Assembly: GCF_028858515.1 (NCBI RefSeq)
Contig: NZ_JAPJZJ010000006.1
Coordinates: 1 to 64,000, forward strand
From: Aurantiacibacter sp. D1-12
GTDB lineage: Bacteria > Pseudomonadota > Alphaproteobacteria > Sphingomonadales > Sphingomonadaceae
Length of the DNA stretch: 64,000 bases
Direction of reading: 5' to 3'
The notes under the pieces are model-generated. The model had not been told where the DNA came from and ran no database searches. It worked only from the letters and a program-made list of their open reading frames with translations. Made by a program: the position numbers and the translations under genes. How positions within the stretch are numbered: position 1 is the stretch's first letter; every line of letters starts with the position of its first letter. Below, piece by piece: positions 16,335-33,501 of the stretch.

Positions 16335-18479
16335 TCAGAAGCTCGCCCTAGCCGTCAGCCTGAAATTCCGCCCCGGCAGCGGCACGAAGTCTTTCGTGAA
16401 GCTCGAGTGGCGGCGGCCTTCGGTGTCGAACACGTTGTCCACCTGTGCCAGCAGCGTGAAGTTCTCGCGGCCTTCGAACGGGTGCCATGCGATTGAGGCA
16501 TTCACGAATGCGAAGCTCTCTGTCGGGGTTTCGAACGCGGCTACCTTGTTCTGGCTGTCATACCATTCAACTTCACCGCGAATGTCGAAGTGACCGGTGC
16601 GCGCTTCCAATGCGCCGTAGAGGCTGAGCGGCGGGACGCGCGGAGCGTTGGTACCGTCATCCAACTCGATGCGAGTGTAGGAACCGCGCACGTCGCCGAG
16701 CAACGAGAACGTGTTCGCCTCGATAAGCGGGAAGGTGATCTGCGCCTCCGCGCCCCACTGGTCGGCATCCTGCTGGCCGAACTGGAACACCGGAAGATCG
16801 TCTTCCTCGTTACCGGTAGCAGCCAGGAAAATGAAGTCATCAAACCAGTTGCGATAGACGCTGGCGTTGATCTTCACCTCGCCCACTTCGCCGCGCAGGT
16901 AGAGCTCACCGCCAAGGCTGGATTCGACGTCGAGCGTGGTATCGCCGACCTCGAATTGCTGGGTGGCAATGTGCGGACCTTCGGCGAACAGTTCCGCAGC
17001 AGTCGGCGCGCGCTCCGTGCGTGAGAGGTTGAGCCCGAGACGGAAATCATCGAACAGCACCACGCCGCCACCGATAGATGCGGAGAAGGTATCGAAACTG
17101 CGTGTGAGGCCCAGCGTGCTCGCTTCCAGCTCGGTCGTTTCGAAACGCGCGCCGGCTTCGACTTCAAACCGGTCGAGATCGATTTCCTGCAGCGTGAACA
17201 GAGCGAAATTTTCCACGTTGTTGGGCGGGATATAGGCTTCGGCCCCTACGGCCTCGAAATCCACGGCGGAGAATTGCGCGCCGATTGAGCCGCCCCAGCC
17301 ACCCTGGCGGGTCTGCACCAGTTCGGTGCGGCCTTCGACGCCGGCGATGTTGAACACGGTGCCAACCTCGTCACCTTCGAATTCGGTATGGCTGTAATCG
17401 GAGATGCCGATCCGCGTCTGCAAGCGATCAAAGAAGCCGGAGCCAAGATCGATATCGGCGCGGAAATCACCACGATATCGGCGCAGGCCGATGGATACCG
17501 CTTCTTCGCCTTCCTCTTCGGCCTCTCCTTCTTCACCTTCTTCCTCACCGTGATGATGGCCAACGCCCGGAGCGCCCGGGACGCCGTATGTTGTGTCGTA
17601 ATAGTCAAAGCTGACACCGAAGTTGTGGCCGCCCGAGAAGAACGCAACGCCCGCGCCGGCAGACCAAGTTTCGCTGTAGCTGTTGGGCAGTACATCGCGC
17701 ACATTGGCAGCTTCGCGCAGCTCTTCGGCTTCCTCGAATTCGCCTTCTTCCTCTTCTTCGGCTGCATCGGCTAGCAGGTCTGCGCGCAGAATGTCCGAAG
17801 CAGCGAAGCCCGGAATCTCGATATCGTCAGTATTGCGATAGGAGCCATCGACGTGGAACACGATGTTCGGCGTGATCGCAGCATCGATAGAGACGCCACC
17901 TTCCCAAAGGCCCGTGGCGGTATCTGTACCGGCGAGCAGGTCAATGTGGAGCGGCTCGTCCAGCGGCGCAGGCGGGATTCGCTTCGACACGACATTCACC
18001 GCACCGCCAATCGCCTGGCTGCCGTAAAGCAGCACTGCAGGGCCCCGCAGCACTTCGATACGCTCGGCAATCAGCGGGTCGGCGGAAACAGCGTGGTCAT
18101 CCGATGCTCCCGAGGCATCAAGCGTGCCGATACCATCGTTAAGGACCCGCACGCGGTCACCACCAAGGCCGCGCAGGATCGGCCGCGCGGCACCCGGGGC
18201 AAAGCTGCTGGAAGTTACACCCGGCACATTGACCAGAATGTCACCCACCTGCCCGGCGCTTTCACGCTGCAACTGGATACCGTTGATCACAGAGGTGCCC
18301 GCGATCACGTCCAGCCGGTCGACACCGGCGGCGGTCACATAGATGACGCCATGAAAGTCGTCATTCGACGGCTCCGCGCGATCCGTTGTTTCAGGTGCAT
18401 TATCTTGCGGTGCATCCTGCGCCAGAACCGGCAGCGGGAGGGCAACACTCGCGAGGAGAAGTACGGAATTACGGATCAT
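16335..18479 (-). CDS. TonB-dependent outer-membrane receptor, ZnuD-like
   Basis: This encodes 714 residues from the ATG at 18479: signal peptide (MIRNSVLLLASVALPLPVLA), plug domain (~45-165) and a 22-strand-type barrel ending in Phe. The plug contains RPILRGLGGDRVRVLNDGIG, SDDHAVSADPLIAERIEVLR and GPAVLLYGSQAIGGAVNVV, close to the plug of zinc receptor ZnuD. Two extracellular-loop segments are extreme: one Glu-rich (~240-260) and one GHHHGEEEGEEGEAEEEGEE (~308-330), suitable for binding divalent metal. Zinc uptake is therefore the best guess (inference). The ATG was preferred to upstream starts because it begins the signal peptide. Confidence 0.8.
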   Translation of the reverse strand: MIRNSVLLLASVALPLPVLAQDAPQDNAPETTDRAEPSNDDFHGVIYVTAAGVDRLDVIAGTSVINGIQLQRESAGQVGDILVNVPGVTSSSFAPGAARPILRGLGGDRVRVLNDGIGTLDASGASDDHAVSADPLIAERIEVLRGPAVLLYGSQAIGGAVNVVSKRIPPAPLDEPLHIDLLAGTDTATGLWEGGVSIDAAITPNIVFHVDGSYRNTDDIEIPGFAASDILRADLLADAAEEEEEGEFEEAEELREAANVRDVLPNSYSETWSAGAGVAFFSGGHNFGVSFDYYDTTYGVPGAPGVGHHHGEEEGEEGEAEEEGEEAVSIGLRRYRGDFRADIDLGSGFFDRLQTRIGISDYSHTEFEGDEVGTVFNIAGVEGRTELVQTRQGGWGGSIGAQFSAVDFEAVGAEAYIPPNNVENFALFTLQEIDLDRFEVEAGARFETTELEASTLGLTRSFDTFSASIGGGVVLFDDFRLGLNLSRTERAPTAAELFAEGPHIATQQFEVGDTTLDVESSLGGELYLRGEVGEVKINASVYRNWFDDFIFLAATGNEEDDLPVFQFGQQDADQWGAEAQITFPLIEANTFSLLGDVRGSYTRIELDDGTNAPRVPPLSLYGALEARTGHFDIRGEVEWYDSQNKVAAFETPTESFAFVNASIAWHPFEGRENFTLLAQVDNVFDTEGRRHSSFTKDFVPLPGRNFRLTARASF

Positions 18480-18505
18480 GAGGGTAGTTTCCTGAATGAG
18501 GTAAC

Positions 18506-18516
18506 GATGTAACATC
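18506..18516. promoter_or_regulatory. Palindrome upstream of TonB receptor
   Basis: GATGT-A-ACATC lies 27-37 bp upstream of the receptor start, with a second GTAAC half at 18501-18505. It could be a metal-regulator site or simply part of the promoter; it does not match a full Zur palindrome. Confidence 0.35.
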
Positions 18517-18606
18517 GCACGACCTAGCGATCTTCCTCTGACCGTCAAGTGAATACCGGCAAGATTCGCCAAAATGCGATGCAGAGCCGACGAACTGCGT
18601 CGAAAA

Positions 18607-19974
18607 TCAGTCTGCGGCAGCGCTCTTCAGGCGTTCGCGTGCGCGATCCTCACCGATCAGCGGGAGCAGCTCACCCATGTCCGGGCCATGATCCTTGCCC
18701 GTCAACGCCTGCCGCAGCGGAAGGAACAACGCCTTGCCCTTGCGTCCCGTAGCTTCCTTGAGTGCTCCGGTCAGATCCTGCCACGGGGTTTCACTCCAGG
18801 CGAGCATCTCGGCAGCCTCGGCGAGATAGGTGCGGTCGTCCTCATCAAACGCGCGAGCGTCAATCGGCCCGACCACCAACTGCCACCACTCTGCTGCCTC
18901 TCCGACTGTTGTCAGGTTCGGCCGGATGGCGTGCCAACCGGCAGCATCGATCCCTTCAGGCAGTCGATCCGCCACTTCGGCGAACTCCATCGCATGGACA
19001 ATCGCGGTGTTCACCCGTTCCAGCTCTGCATGGTCGAACTTGGCAGGGGCGCGGCCGAAGGTGGAAAGGTCGAATGTTTGCAGCAGGACATCGCGATCGG
19101 CAATCGGTTCGACCGGCAGCGATGTGCCCAGTCGCGCCAGCATGGCGATGAGTGCTTCGGGTTCGATGCCCTGCTCCCGGAAAGCGTCACAGCCCAGCGA
19201 ACCGAGCCGCTTGGACAGCTTCCCTTCCTTGCCCACCAGCAACGCCTCATGCGCGAAATGCGGGCAGGCATCGTGGACCGGGCATTCGCTATGATCGAAA
19301 CCGACATCATGCAGAGCGTCGAACATCTGCTTTTGCACCGCGGTGTTGGAGACGTGGTCTTCCCCGCGCAGCACATCGGTAATGCCCATGTCGATGTCGT
19401 CGACCGCGCTCGGCAGCATGTAGAGCCAGGACCCGTCGGCGCGGCGGATCACCGGATCGGACAGCTGTGCCGGATCGAACTTCTGCGGTCCGCGAATGCC
19501 GTCTTCCCAGTCGATGATCTCTTCATGGTCGAGCTTGAAGCGCCAGTGCGGGGCAATACCCTCCGCCTCTTTCGCTGCCCGCTCTTCGTCCGACAGTTTG
19601 AGCGCACCGCGATCATAGATCGGGGGCAAACCACGCCCCAGCTGAATCTTGCGCTTCAGTTCCAGTTCCTGCTGGGTTTCGTAAGCCGGATAGACGCGGC
19701 CCGCCGCCTTGAGCTTTTCGAATGCGGTATCATACAGGTCCAGCCGCGCGGACTGGCGTTCTTCCCCGTCGGGTGCCAGCCCCAACCAATCGAGATCGGC
19801 ACGGATGGCCTCGACAAAACGCTCCTCGCTCCGCGCCGCATCGGTATCGTCGATCCGCAATATAAAGCGTCCACCGCTCTTCCGGGCGAGCATCCAGTTG
19901 TGCAGTGCCGTGCGGATATTGCCGACATGCAGCGTGCCGGTTGGCGAAGGCGCGAAACGGGTAATCGTGGTCAT
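18607..19974 (-). CDS. gltX: Glutamyl-tRNA synthetase
   Basis: This encodes 455 residues, a class I synthetase. The HIGH-type motif is in RFAPSPTGTLHVGNIRTALH and the KMSKS-type motif is GKLSKRLGS. FILRIDDTDAARSEERFVEA and YMLPSAVDDIDMGITDVLRG belong to the catalytic core. The ATG at 19974 begins the family's usual N-terminus; the 12 extra residues upstream are not needed. Many alphaproteobacteria carry two GltX paralogues, so a role on tRNA-Gln cannot be excluded. The gene is single here, back to back with an exported-protein gene. Confidence 0.95.
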   Translation of the reverse strand: MTTITRFAPSPTGTLHVGNIRTALHNWMLARKSGGRFILRIDDTDAARSEERFVEAIRADLDWLGLAPDGEERQSARLDLYDTAFEKLKAAGRVYPAYETQQELELKRKIQLGRGLPPIYDRGALKLSDEERAAKEAEGIAPHWRFKLDHEEIIDWEDGIRGPQKFDPAQLSDPVIRRADGSWLYMLPSAVDDIDMGITDVLRGEDHVSNTAVQKQMFDALHDVGFDHSECPVHDACPHFAHEALLVGKEGKLSKRLGSLGCDAFREQGIEPEALIAMLARLGTSLPVEPIADRDVLLQTFDLSTFGRAPAKFDHAELERVNTAIVHAMEFAEVADRLPEGIDAAGWHAIRPNLTTVGEAAEWWQLVVGPIDARAFDEDDRTYLAEAAEMLAWSETPWQDLTGALKEATGRKGKALFLPLRQALTGKDHGPDMGELLPLIGEDRARERLKSAAAD

Positions 19975-20090
19975 GCTGGTCCGGTTAGACGTGTGGCGCG
20001 CAACCCACAAGCATGGTGCAAGGCCACTTGAATTTTCCTCGCAATTCTTAATGGTTAGCCGCAGGGATCAAACCTAGGGGACGCACAATC

Positions 20091-21653
20091 ATGAAAAAGC
20101 TAGTTGCTGCGGCGGCGATGGCGGCCTGCGCATTCACATCGACCGCTGCCCATGCGCAGCGGGAGCCATCGCTATATCTTCGCTGCGACGGTGAACCGAA
20201 CAATATGACCGGGGGTGAGCAATTCGCCCGCTTCCTGGGTGCAATCACGCTGCTAGGCCTGTTCGCTCCCTCGCCCGAAACACCTACGCCCAGCGCACGC
20301 TGGTTCGGCCAGCGCGGGGTCGATGCGTGCACCCAGCTGATCGACGGCGAAGATGGCGAAGGCAACCCGGTCCGCCGTATACCGCTGATCCTGGCACGCG
20401 CGCTGCACCGGATCGAGGCAGAGGACTATGCCGGCGCACTGACCGATGTCGAGATCGCCCGGGCCGAGGCAGAGGCGGCCGAACTTGCCGGCAACCCATA
20501 TTTCGACCGTTCAATGGGACTCAGTTTCAACAACATCGCCGCTGCGGCACATTTGCGCATGGGCAATCCGGAATTGGCGCGCGACACCTCACTCGCGAAC
20601 ATCGCAGACATGCAATACAGCTTCGTGCCAAGCCTGTTCTCCGACACCTACAGCCGCTTTGTGCGAGATCTTTCGCCGGAAGCGGACATCAAGCTTTCCA
20701 GCGAAGCGGCGATCATGCCGGTCTTTATGGTCGGTTATGCAGCCGCTCTCGATGAAGTCGGCCGTTTCGGGGATTCTGCCGCAGCCAACGAAGCGCTGAT
20801 TACAACGCTGGAAGGCATCGCGACCGAGAACACCGGTTCGCTGCCCTATGCGCGCGCCGCTGTGGCGCATGGTCTGGCTGACAACTGGAGCGAAGCACGC
20901 GATCGCGCCCAGTTCGCTCGTCGCAACATGAGTGAGCGCACCAATCGCGGCCAGCCGGAGGACAATCAGGCGGCTGTGGTCGAGCTGCTCGACTTCTTCT
21001 CCATTGTCGAGATGGAAGAAGAGGGCGATCTGGAAATGGCACGCCGCATGTTTGCCGCCCGTTCGCAGTGGACCGCGCCTAGTTTTGGCGCAGTTCTGGC
21101 GATGACCGACCGCTTGCGCGAAGGCGCGGCGCCCGAAGAGCTATTCGGTTCGCTGGCGCTATCGGGCAACGAGATGTGGCAGCGACGCTACGATGACCTG
21201 ATGGCGATCGAGCTGCAGAACGATACCGACAACGATAGTCTGTTCAATCTGATCGTGAACTATGCGCAGGTGGACGAGTTTGAAGATCGTGCCAGCCACA
21301 CGTGGAGACTCGAGCGGTCACGCCTGATGGCGGATGAGGCAGACGAAGACGGCCAGTGGGCAATTTCCGCACAGGGCAGCCCTTATTCCTCGATCGATTC
21401 GATCATGCTGCACGCCGCCTTGCAGGCGCAAGAGCGGGGCTATCAGGGCTTCACCATGCTTCTTGGTCAACCACGTCCGGCCTATGGCGGAGCGATCACG
21501 ACCGGTTGGGCGCGCTTCGTCAATCCCGGCGATCCGCATACGGACGACCTGCTGTTCATTCCTGCGGACGAGGTGATTGTGGAACTTCGCGAACTGATCC
21601 CGACGCGTGATGAAGTACGCGAAAGGCGGCGGGAGCGTCGCCGTAACCGCTGA
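20091..21653 (+). CDS. Exported alpha-helical repeat protein, unknown function
   Basis: This encodes 520 residues with a clear signal peptide (MKKLVAAAAMAACAFTSTAA, cleavage near HAQ). The body is helical, with TPR-like pairs such as ALHRIEAEDYAGALTDVEIA, AAHLRMGNPELARDTSLANI and YAAALDEVGRFGDSAAANEA. The C-terminal ~90 residues are different (DSIMLHAALQAQERGYQGFT, VIVELRELIPTRDEV) and end in an Arg-rich tail (RERRRERRRNR). AGGGGA precedes the ATG. The C-terminal CC0125/CC1285-like pattern of alphaproteobacterial envelope proteins is a possible relation, not established. I cannot assign a function. Confidence 0.7.
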   Translation: MKKLVAAAAMAACAFTSTAAHAQREPSLYLRCDGEPNNMTGGEQFARFLGAITLLGLFAPSPETPTPSARWFGQRGVDACTQLIDGEDGEGNPVRRIPLILARALHRIEAEDYAGALTDVEIARAEAEAAELAGNPYFDRSMGLSFNNIAAAAHLRMGNPELARDTSLANIADMQYSFVPSLFSDTYSRFVRDLSPEADIKLSSEAAIMPVFMVGYAAALDEVGRFGDSAAANEALITTLEGIATENTGSLPYARAAVAHGLADNWSEARDRAQFARRNMSERTNRGQPEDNQAAVVELLDFFSIVEMEEEGDLEMARRMFAARSQWTAPSFGAVLAMTDRLREGAAPEELFGSLALSGNEMWQRRYDDLMAIELQNDTDNDSLFNLIVNYAQVDEFEDRASHTWRLERSRLMADEADEDGQWAISAQGSPYSSIDSIMLHAALQAQERGYQGFTMLLGQPRPAYGGAITTGWARFVNPGDPHTDDLLFIPADEVIVELRELIPTRDEVRERRRERRRNR

Positions 21654-21684
21654 TCGGCGGAGCGGAACGTACGGTGGCGCGCCC

Positions 21685-22137
21685 TCAGGGCAGGAGCGCC
21701 ACCGCTTCCACCGCATGAGCGTAGAGACGGTCATGCTGGTTGCGGGAGATGAAACCTTCGATCGTGCGGGTGAATGCGGCGCGGTCACCGGCAAGAGCCG
21801 CATTGATCATGCCAACGAAGGTATTCTCATCCGGGCTGACCATGCAGCAACACGGTTTGAAGACCTGCACATTCTCCGGCCATGCCTGCCCCGCACAGTC
21901 AGCAAGTTCCAGCACCGCACGCGCTGCGGGGACCGAGCCGATCTGGCATGTCAGCTCCCCAACGGGATCGCGGCCGTTCTGCGCGCACAGCGCAATCAGA
22001 CGGATCGCCATCACAATCCGGACTGCACGAGGACTTTGGTACGCAAGGCGGAGCGGCTGCGCCAATTGCTCGATAATAGCTGCACTGCGAGCCGAACCGG
22101 CACGGGCCTCACGGGAATTTGGGCGTTTCTCGGACAT
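21685..22137 (-). CDS. Small conserved hypothetical protein with CCC motif
   Basis: This encodes 150 residues, no signal peptide, mostly helical. The N-terminal helix AAIIEQLAQPLRLAYQSPRA is followed by IRLIALCAQNGRDP and a striking KPCCCMVSPDENTFVGMI block. The layout recalls the sphingomonad DUF6628 family (short proteins with a cysteine pair followed by a D/E turn), but I am not sure. The ATG at 22137 is preferred because AGAAGG lies just upstream. Its role is unknown; the cysteines could bind metal. Confidence 0.55.
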   Translation of the reverse strand: MSEKRPNSREARAGSARSAAIIEQLAQPLRLAYQSPRAVRIVMAIRLIALCAQNGRDPVGELTCQIGSVPAARAVLELADCAGQAWPENVQVFKPCCCMVSPDENTFVGMINAALAGDRAAFTRTIEGFISRNQHDRLYAHAVEAVALLP

Positions 22138-22221
22138 GCGAACCTTCTTTTGCGATTGATTCGCAAAAATGATAACGCTTCGGTTCGCTATTGCAATGCG
22201 AATGCTTCGCAATAGCGATAA

Positions 22222-22725
22222 TTATTGGGGAGACATAAAAATGCTGCCCCGGTCGCCTGAGATTATCAATCCCGAAGGGCCGACGATATCGCTCTGTGTC
22301 TGCTGGACATGATCGGCCTCGTGGAAAATCTCCGCAATGTCCGAGAGGCGTGGAGGGTGCGCGACCAAGCAGACAGGTGGCGGCGGCATCGGCGGACCAT
22401 CGACTTCCCGAGGCACGTCTGACGAAACCGGATCTAGTAGCAGCCGATTGCCTTCGATGACGTATTGCCGGACGAAACCGGCACAACGCGGCTCCCACCA
22501 TATCTCGCTCTCGTCAGCCGACAGATTGACGATCTCGGTCTCGCGCAGAACCTCGCCATTGATTGCCACAACGCGCCAATCACCAGCGAGCGTTTCGGGC
22601 GCTGTGACTGCGGCAATACGACCTGCGCCTGCTTCATCATGCGACACCTGGGCTGATCGCGAAGCGTCCTCTCCACACCCGAAGAGCATTATAGTCGCTG
22701 TGAAGGCCAGCAACGACTTGCGCAT
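22222..22725 (-). CDS. Lipoprotein, possibly META/HslJ-like
   Basis: This encodes 167 residues from the ATG at 22725 (GGAGAAAG upstream). The signal peptide ends in a lipobox (MLFGCGED). The segment LAGDWRVVAINGEVLRETEI, then IWWEPRCAGFVRQYVIEGNR, looks like the start of META/HslJ-type lipoprotein domains, with a Pro-rich insert (GPPMPPPPVC) before the C-terminal helix. It lies immediately downstream of rpoC, beyond that gene's terminator. Outer-membrane attachment is likely because the residue after Cys is Gly, not Asp. Confidence 0.65.
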   Translation of the reverse strand: MRKSLLAFTATIMLFGCGEDASRSAQVSHDEAGAGRIAAVTAPETLAGDWRVVAINGEVLRETEIVNLSADESEIWWEPRCAGFVRQYVIEGNRLLLDPVSSDVPREVDGPPMPPPPVCLVAHPPRLSDIAEIFHEADHVQQTQSDIVGPSGLIISGDRGSIFMSPQ

Positions 22726-22746
22726 TTCTTTCTCCATCAGCCCCAC

Positions 22747-22782
22747 AAACAAAAAGCCCCGGAAGCGTGAACTCCCGGGGCC
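22747..22782 (-). terminator. Rho-independent terminator after rpoC
   Basis: On the minus strand a 10-bp stem (arms 22772-22781 and 22756-22765, one G-U pair) with loop TTCACG is followed by TTTTTGTTT (22747-22755). It lies 30 bp after the rpoC stop. Confidence 0.85.
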
Positions 22783-22811
22783 TTTGTCAGCCAGCGCTGA
22801 TGAACGAGGGC

Positions 22812-27098
<4,287 letters not shown>

Positions 27099-27120
27099 TT
27101 TTCACTTCCCTTGGGGGGAT

Positions 27121-27167
27121 TAACAGGGGTTGGCGGGGAGGCGACCCGTGGGGCCGCCTGACCCCTG

Positions 27168-27170
<3 letters not shown>
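27121..27170 (-). other. Inverted repeat in the rpoB-rpoC intercistronic gap
   Basis: TAACAGGGGT (27121-27130) pairs perfectly with ACCCCTGTTA (27161-27170). The inner GGCGG/CCGCC arms extend the hairpin. One arm contains the rpoB stop codon. No U-run follows, so it is more likely an RNA-processing or stability element, or translational coupler, than a terminator. Confidence 0.7.
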
Positions 27171-31364
<4,194 letters not shown>

Positions 31365-31622
31365 AATAAGGACGGGCCTCTTCTTCGCGTATGCGCGCCG
31401 ACGCGTATCGGCGCTGATAAATCAAGCTGTGCGGGAAGGTCGCGTGAGAGGTGCCGGACGCCAAAAAGGCCGCAAACAGGCGCGCTCCGGTTGGGAGCAC
31501 TGCCTTCGCAGCCTTGATCCAGTTGTCTCACGCAGATGCCGAAGCTTCCGTTCTTTGATGAACCCCCGCGTTAAGGCCCACCTTGCTCGAAGCATTTCAG
31601 CGATGGCGGCTATATAGGAGCC
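31365..31622 (-). promoter_or_regulatory. rpoBC leader/promoter region with hairpin
   Basis: This is the 258-bp space between rpoB and the divergent gene. A perfect hairpin GCGCCGA/TCGGCGC with 6-nt loop (31395-31414) lies 31-50 bp upstream of the rpoB ATG. No ribosomal-protein gene or remnant of one is recognisable. I cannot place -35/-10 boxes confidently. Confidence 0.5.
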
Positions 31623-32363
31623 GTGTTGGATTCGGTCAATGGGGTGGACTGGATCAAACGTGACGAATATTTGCGCCCGATGATGACATTTGACGAAATT
31701 CGCGAAGCGTCAAAAAGGCAGCTCGCCTCTGAGCGCGCTCAAGCAGGTGAGATAACTGAAACAACACCTCCCGCAATAACTGATAAAATCGTAGATTTCG
31801 CTGCGAAACTCGGCGGGCCTACGCCAGCTTATGTGCCGGTCGTTGACGATCCATTTGGTCTGTATGGCTGGTGTAGCGATGGCGTTATCGAGAAAGTGAG
31901 GCACGACGGTGGATCCATCGTGTTTGGTTGGACTATCTGGGAATGGCCAAATGTCATGCTGACGGCCGAGTTTCACGCGGTCTGGCGCGACCTTGGCGGA
32001 AAACTGCAAGACATAACTCCAAAGCCAGCCGAGCAATCCAGAATCCTATTCCAGCACGATCCAAGCTATCCAGAGGATTTCAATTTCGACAATCGTCCGC
32101 GAAATCGTCGGACGCCTCTCTACCCGACTGTTGACGCGCATGCCCAAGTAACCCTCAGAAAGTCCAATGTCTCAGTTGCGCAACTCAACTATGAGGAGCG
32201 TCGAGCAGCGAAAGCTGGATTGTCCCTCGATGATTGGTTGCTATCCAAAGTCAAACCTGACGAGTTCTCCGAAGCGGTCGATCAGAGATTCGTCTCGCTG
32301 GCACGTGAGCGACTAAGGCTCCAAGAACGGGTTAAGAAGTCTGCTCCCAAACTAGCCGGGTAG
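31623..32363 (+). CDS. Hypothetical protein, AT-richer than surroundings
   Basis: This encodes 246 residues with no signal peptide or membrane helix. Aromatic-rich blocks stand out (DDPFGLYGWCSDGVIEKV, IVFGWTIWEWPNVMLTAEFH, AVWRDLGGKLQDITPK), followed by a basic helical C-terminus (YEERRAAKAGLSLDDWLLSK, LARERLRLQERVKKSA). The pattern looks like a conserved uncharacterised cytosolic family, but I cannot name it. The start is uncertain: GTG at 31623 sits only 2 nt after AGGAG, and TTG at 31626 would space better. The lower GC and its place beside the split rpoB locus suggest acquisition. Confidence 0.65.
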   Translation: MLDSVNGVDWIKRDEYLRPMMTFDEIREASKRQLASERAQAGEITETTPPAITDKIVDFAAKLGGPTPAYVPVVDDPFGLYGWCSDGVIEKVRHDGGSIVFGWTIWEWPNVMLTAEFHAVWRDLGGKLQDITPKPAEQSRILFQHDPSYPEDFNFDNRPRNRRTPLYPTVDAHAQVTLRKSNVSVAQLNYEERRAAKAGLSLDDWLLSKVKPDEFSEAVDQRFVSLARERLRLQERVKKSAPKLAG

Positions 32364-32399
32364 GGAAAATCCCCTCACCATCCGCTACACCCGCTCCCC

Positions 32400-33032
32400 A
32401 TGAGCAATGCCCGCCCTCGTGGACGCCCTGCGCATCCTGACACTCTTACGCCTGCCGAGTGGCGGGTGGCGGAGGGGGTGCGGCATGGGCTTTCCAATCC
32501 GCAGATCGCGGCGCGGCAGGGGGTGAGCCTCGATGCGGTCAAGTTCCACGTCTCCAACATTCTCGGCAAGCTGGGGCTTTCCAGCAGGGCCGAGCTGCGG
32601 CGGTGGACGGGCGTGGCAGCGGACTCGGCAATGGTGAAAGGACAAACGGCTATGACAGAAGGCACTTCAACAATCGGCACCATCGGCCAGATCGCGCGGA
32701 CGGTAAGCGATATCGACGCGGCGCGGACCTGGTACCGGGATGTGTTGGGGCTCGAGCCGCTGTTTGATGCGGGCAATATGGCCTTCTTCTCCTGTCAGGG
32801 CACGCGGCTGATGCTGGTCGAGGGCGAGGCAGGGCCGGAATCGATCCTCTATTTCACCGTCGCAGGCCTGCACGGCAGCCTTGCCCGGATCGAAGCCGCC
32901 GGAGCAAAAGTGGCGAGCGCCCCGCACCGCATCCACACGCACGAAGACGGGACCGAGGAATGGGTGGTTTTTGTAGAGGACAATGACGGGCGCCCGCTCG
33001 GCCTGATGGCGAAAGTCGCGCCCGCCGACTGA
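32400..33032 (+). CDS. LuxR-type HTH fused to a VOC (glyoxalase/dioxygenase-fold) domain
   Basis: This encodes 210 residues. Residues ~15-70 are a LuxR/GerE helix-turn-helix (LTPAEWRVAEGVRHGLSNPQ, IAARQGVSLDAVKFHVSNIL, GKLGLSSRAELRRW). Residues ~90-205 are one vicinal-oxygen-chelate domain (ARTVSDIDAARTWYRDVLGL, FSCQGTRLMLVEGE, ILYFTVAGLHGSLARIEAAG, WVVFVEDNDGRPLGLMAK). A VOC domain in place of a receiver suggests a small-molecule-responsive regulator. An internal ATG at ~32653 could also yield a free VOC protein. Metal ligands typical of glyoxalase I are not all evident. No target operon is obvious. Confidence 0.8.
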   Translation: MSNARPRGRPAHPDTLTPAEWRVAEGVRHGLSNPQIAARQGVSLDAVKFHVSNILGKLGLSSRAELRRWTGVAADSAMVKGQTAMTEGTSTIGTIGQIARTVSDIDAARTWYRDVLGLEPLFDAGNMAFFSCQGTRLMLVEGEAGPESILYFTVAGLHGSLARIEAAGAKVASAPHRIHTHEDGTEEWVVFVEDNDGRPLGLMAKVAPAD

Positions 33033-33244
33033 TTCGTCCGTCATCGCGCACGGAGAACTTTCCTACAGATATGCCAATTTGGCAGGCCGGAAGATAACAG
33101 GTGCCTCCGGACCCCGGAGGCTATGCCGCCCATGTGTCAACTTCGTTTCTGATATGCAAAGCATTGATATAGCAAGATAAAGAACCGCATTGAGCTATCG
33201 TCACGATGTCAACTTCGTCACCCTGCATCCTCCCTGCTTAACGC

Positions 33245-33320
33245 AAAACGATACGCTGCATATCGTTTTTCAATATTATTGATTGACAATAAGAATCGAA
33301 TCGATCATATCGTTTTTCAA
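33245..33320 (+). promoter_or_regulatory. Repeated ATATCGTTTT operator cluster
   Basis: CATATCGTTTTTCAA occurs at 33259-33273 and 33306-33320. AAAACGATA at 33245-33253 is the inverted partner of TATCGTTTT at 33261-33269 (9-bp arms, 7-bp loop). The AT-rich cluster lies just upstream of the 43-aa gene, where an XRE-type repressor site for this operon would be expected. The region 33033-33244 before it holds no gene that I can see. Confidence 0.6.
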
Positions 33321-33345
33321 CAAACGAGATAAAGGAGATCGATAA

Positions 33346-33477
33346 ATGACCCGTTTTACCAACAATGCACTCGCCGCTTTTGCTGCCATCGTCATCATGG
33401 CCACCAGCTTTACCGCCGTTACCAGCGTGCCCATGGATGCGCAGCCTGTGGCCGTCACTGCCACGATGCTGGCCTAA
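33346..33477 (+). CDS. 43-residue exported or membrane peptide
   Basis: This is a small gene of 43 codons starting ATG at 33346 with an excellent AAAGGAG ribosome site. It starts MTRFTNNALAAFAAIVIMAT and ends AVTATMLA. The N-terminal basic residue and hydrophobic core (ALAAFAAIVIMATSFTAVTS) make a signal peptide or single membrane helix. Similar very small proteins with a TNxALAAFAA start occur in sphingomonads, to my recollection. It lies right after the operator cluster and 24 bp before the DUF2975 gene, so it is the first gene of that operon. Confidence 0.7.
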   Translation: MTRFTNNALAAFAAIVIMATSFTAVTSVPMDAQPVAVTATMLA

Positions 33478-33501
33478 GCCAATTCAAAGAGGGGACCTCT
33501 T

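Noticed and set aside
18574..20031. 485-codon open frame antisense to gltX
   Set aside because: GltX on the minus strand has both catalytic motifs; the plus-strand frame is a shadow.
33245..33320. CRISPR-like repeat
   Set aside because: Only two direct copies and one inverted copy of a short AT-rich word; no regular spacers or cas genes. An operator cluster fits better.
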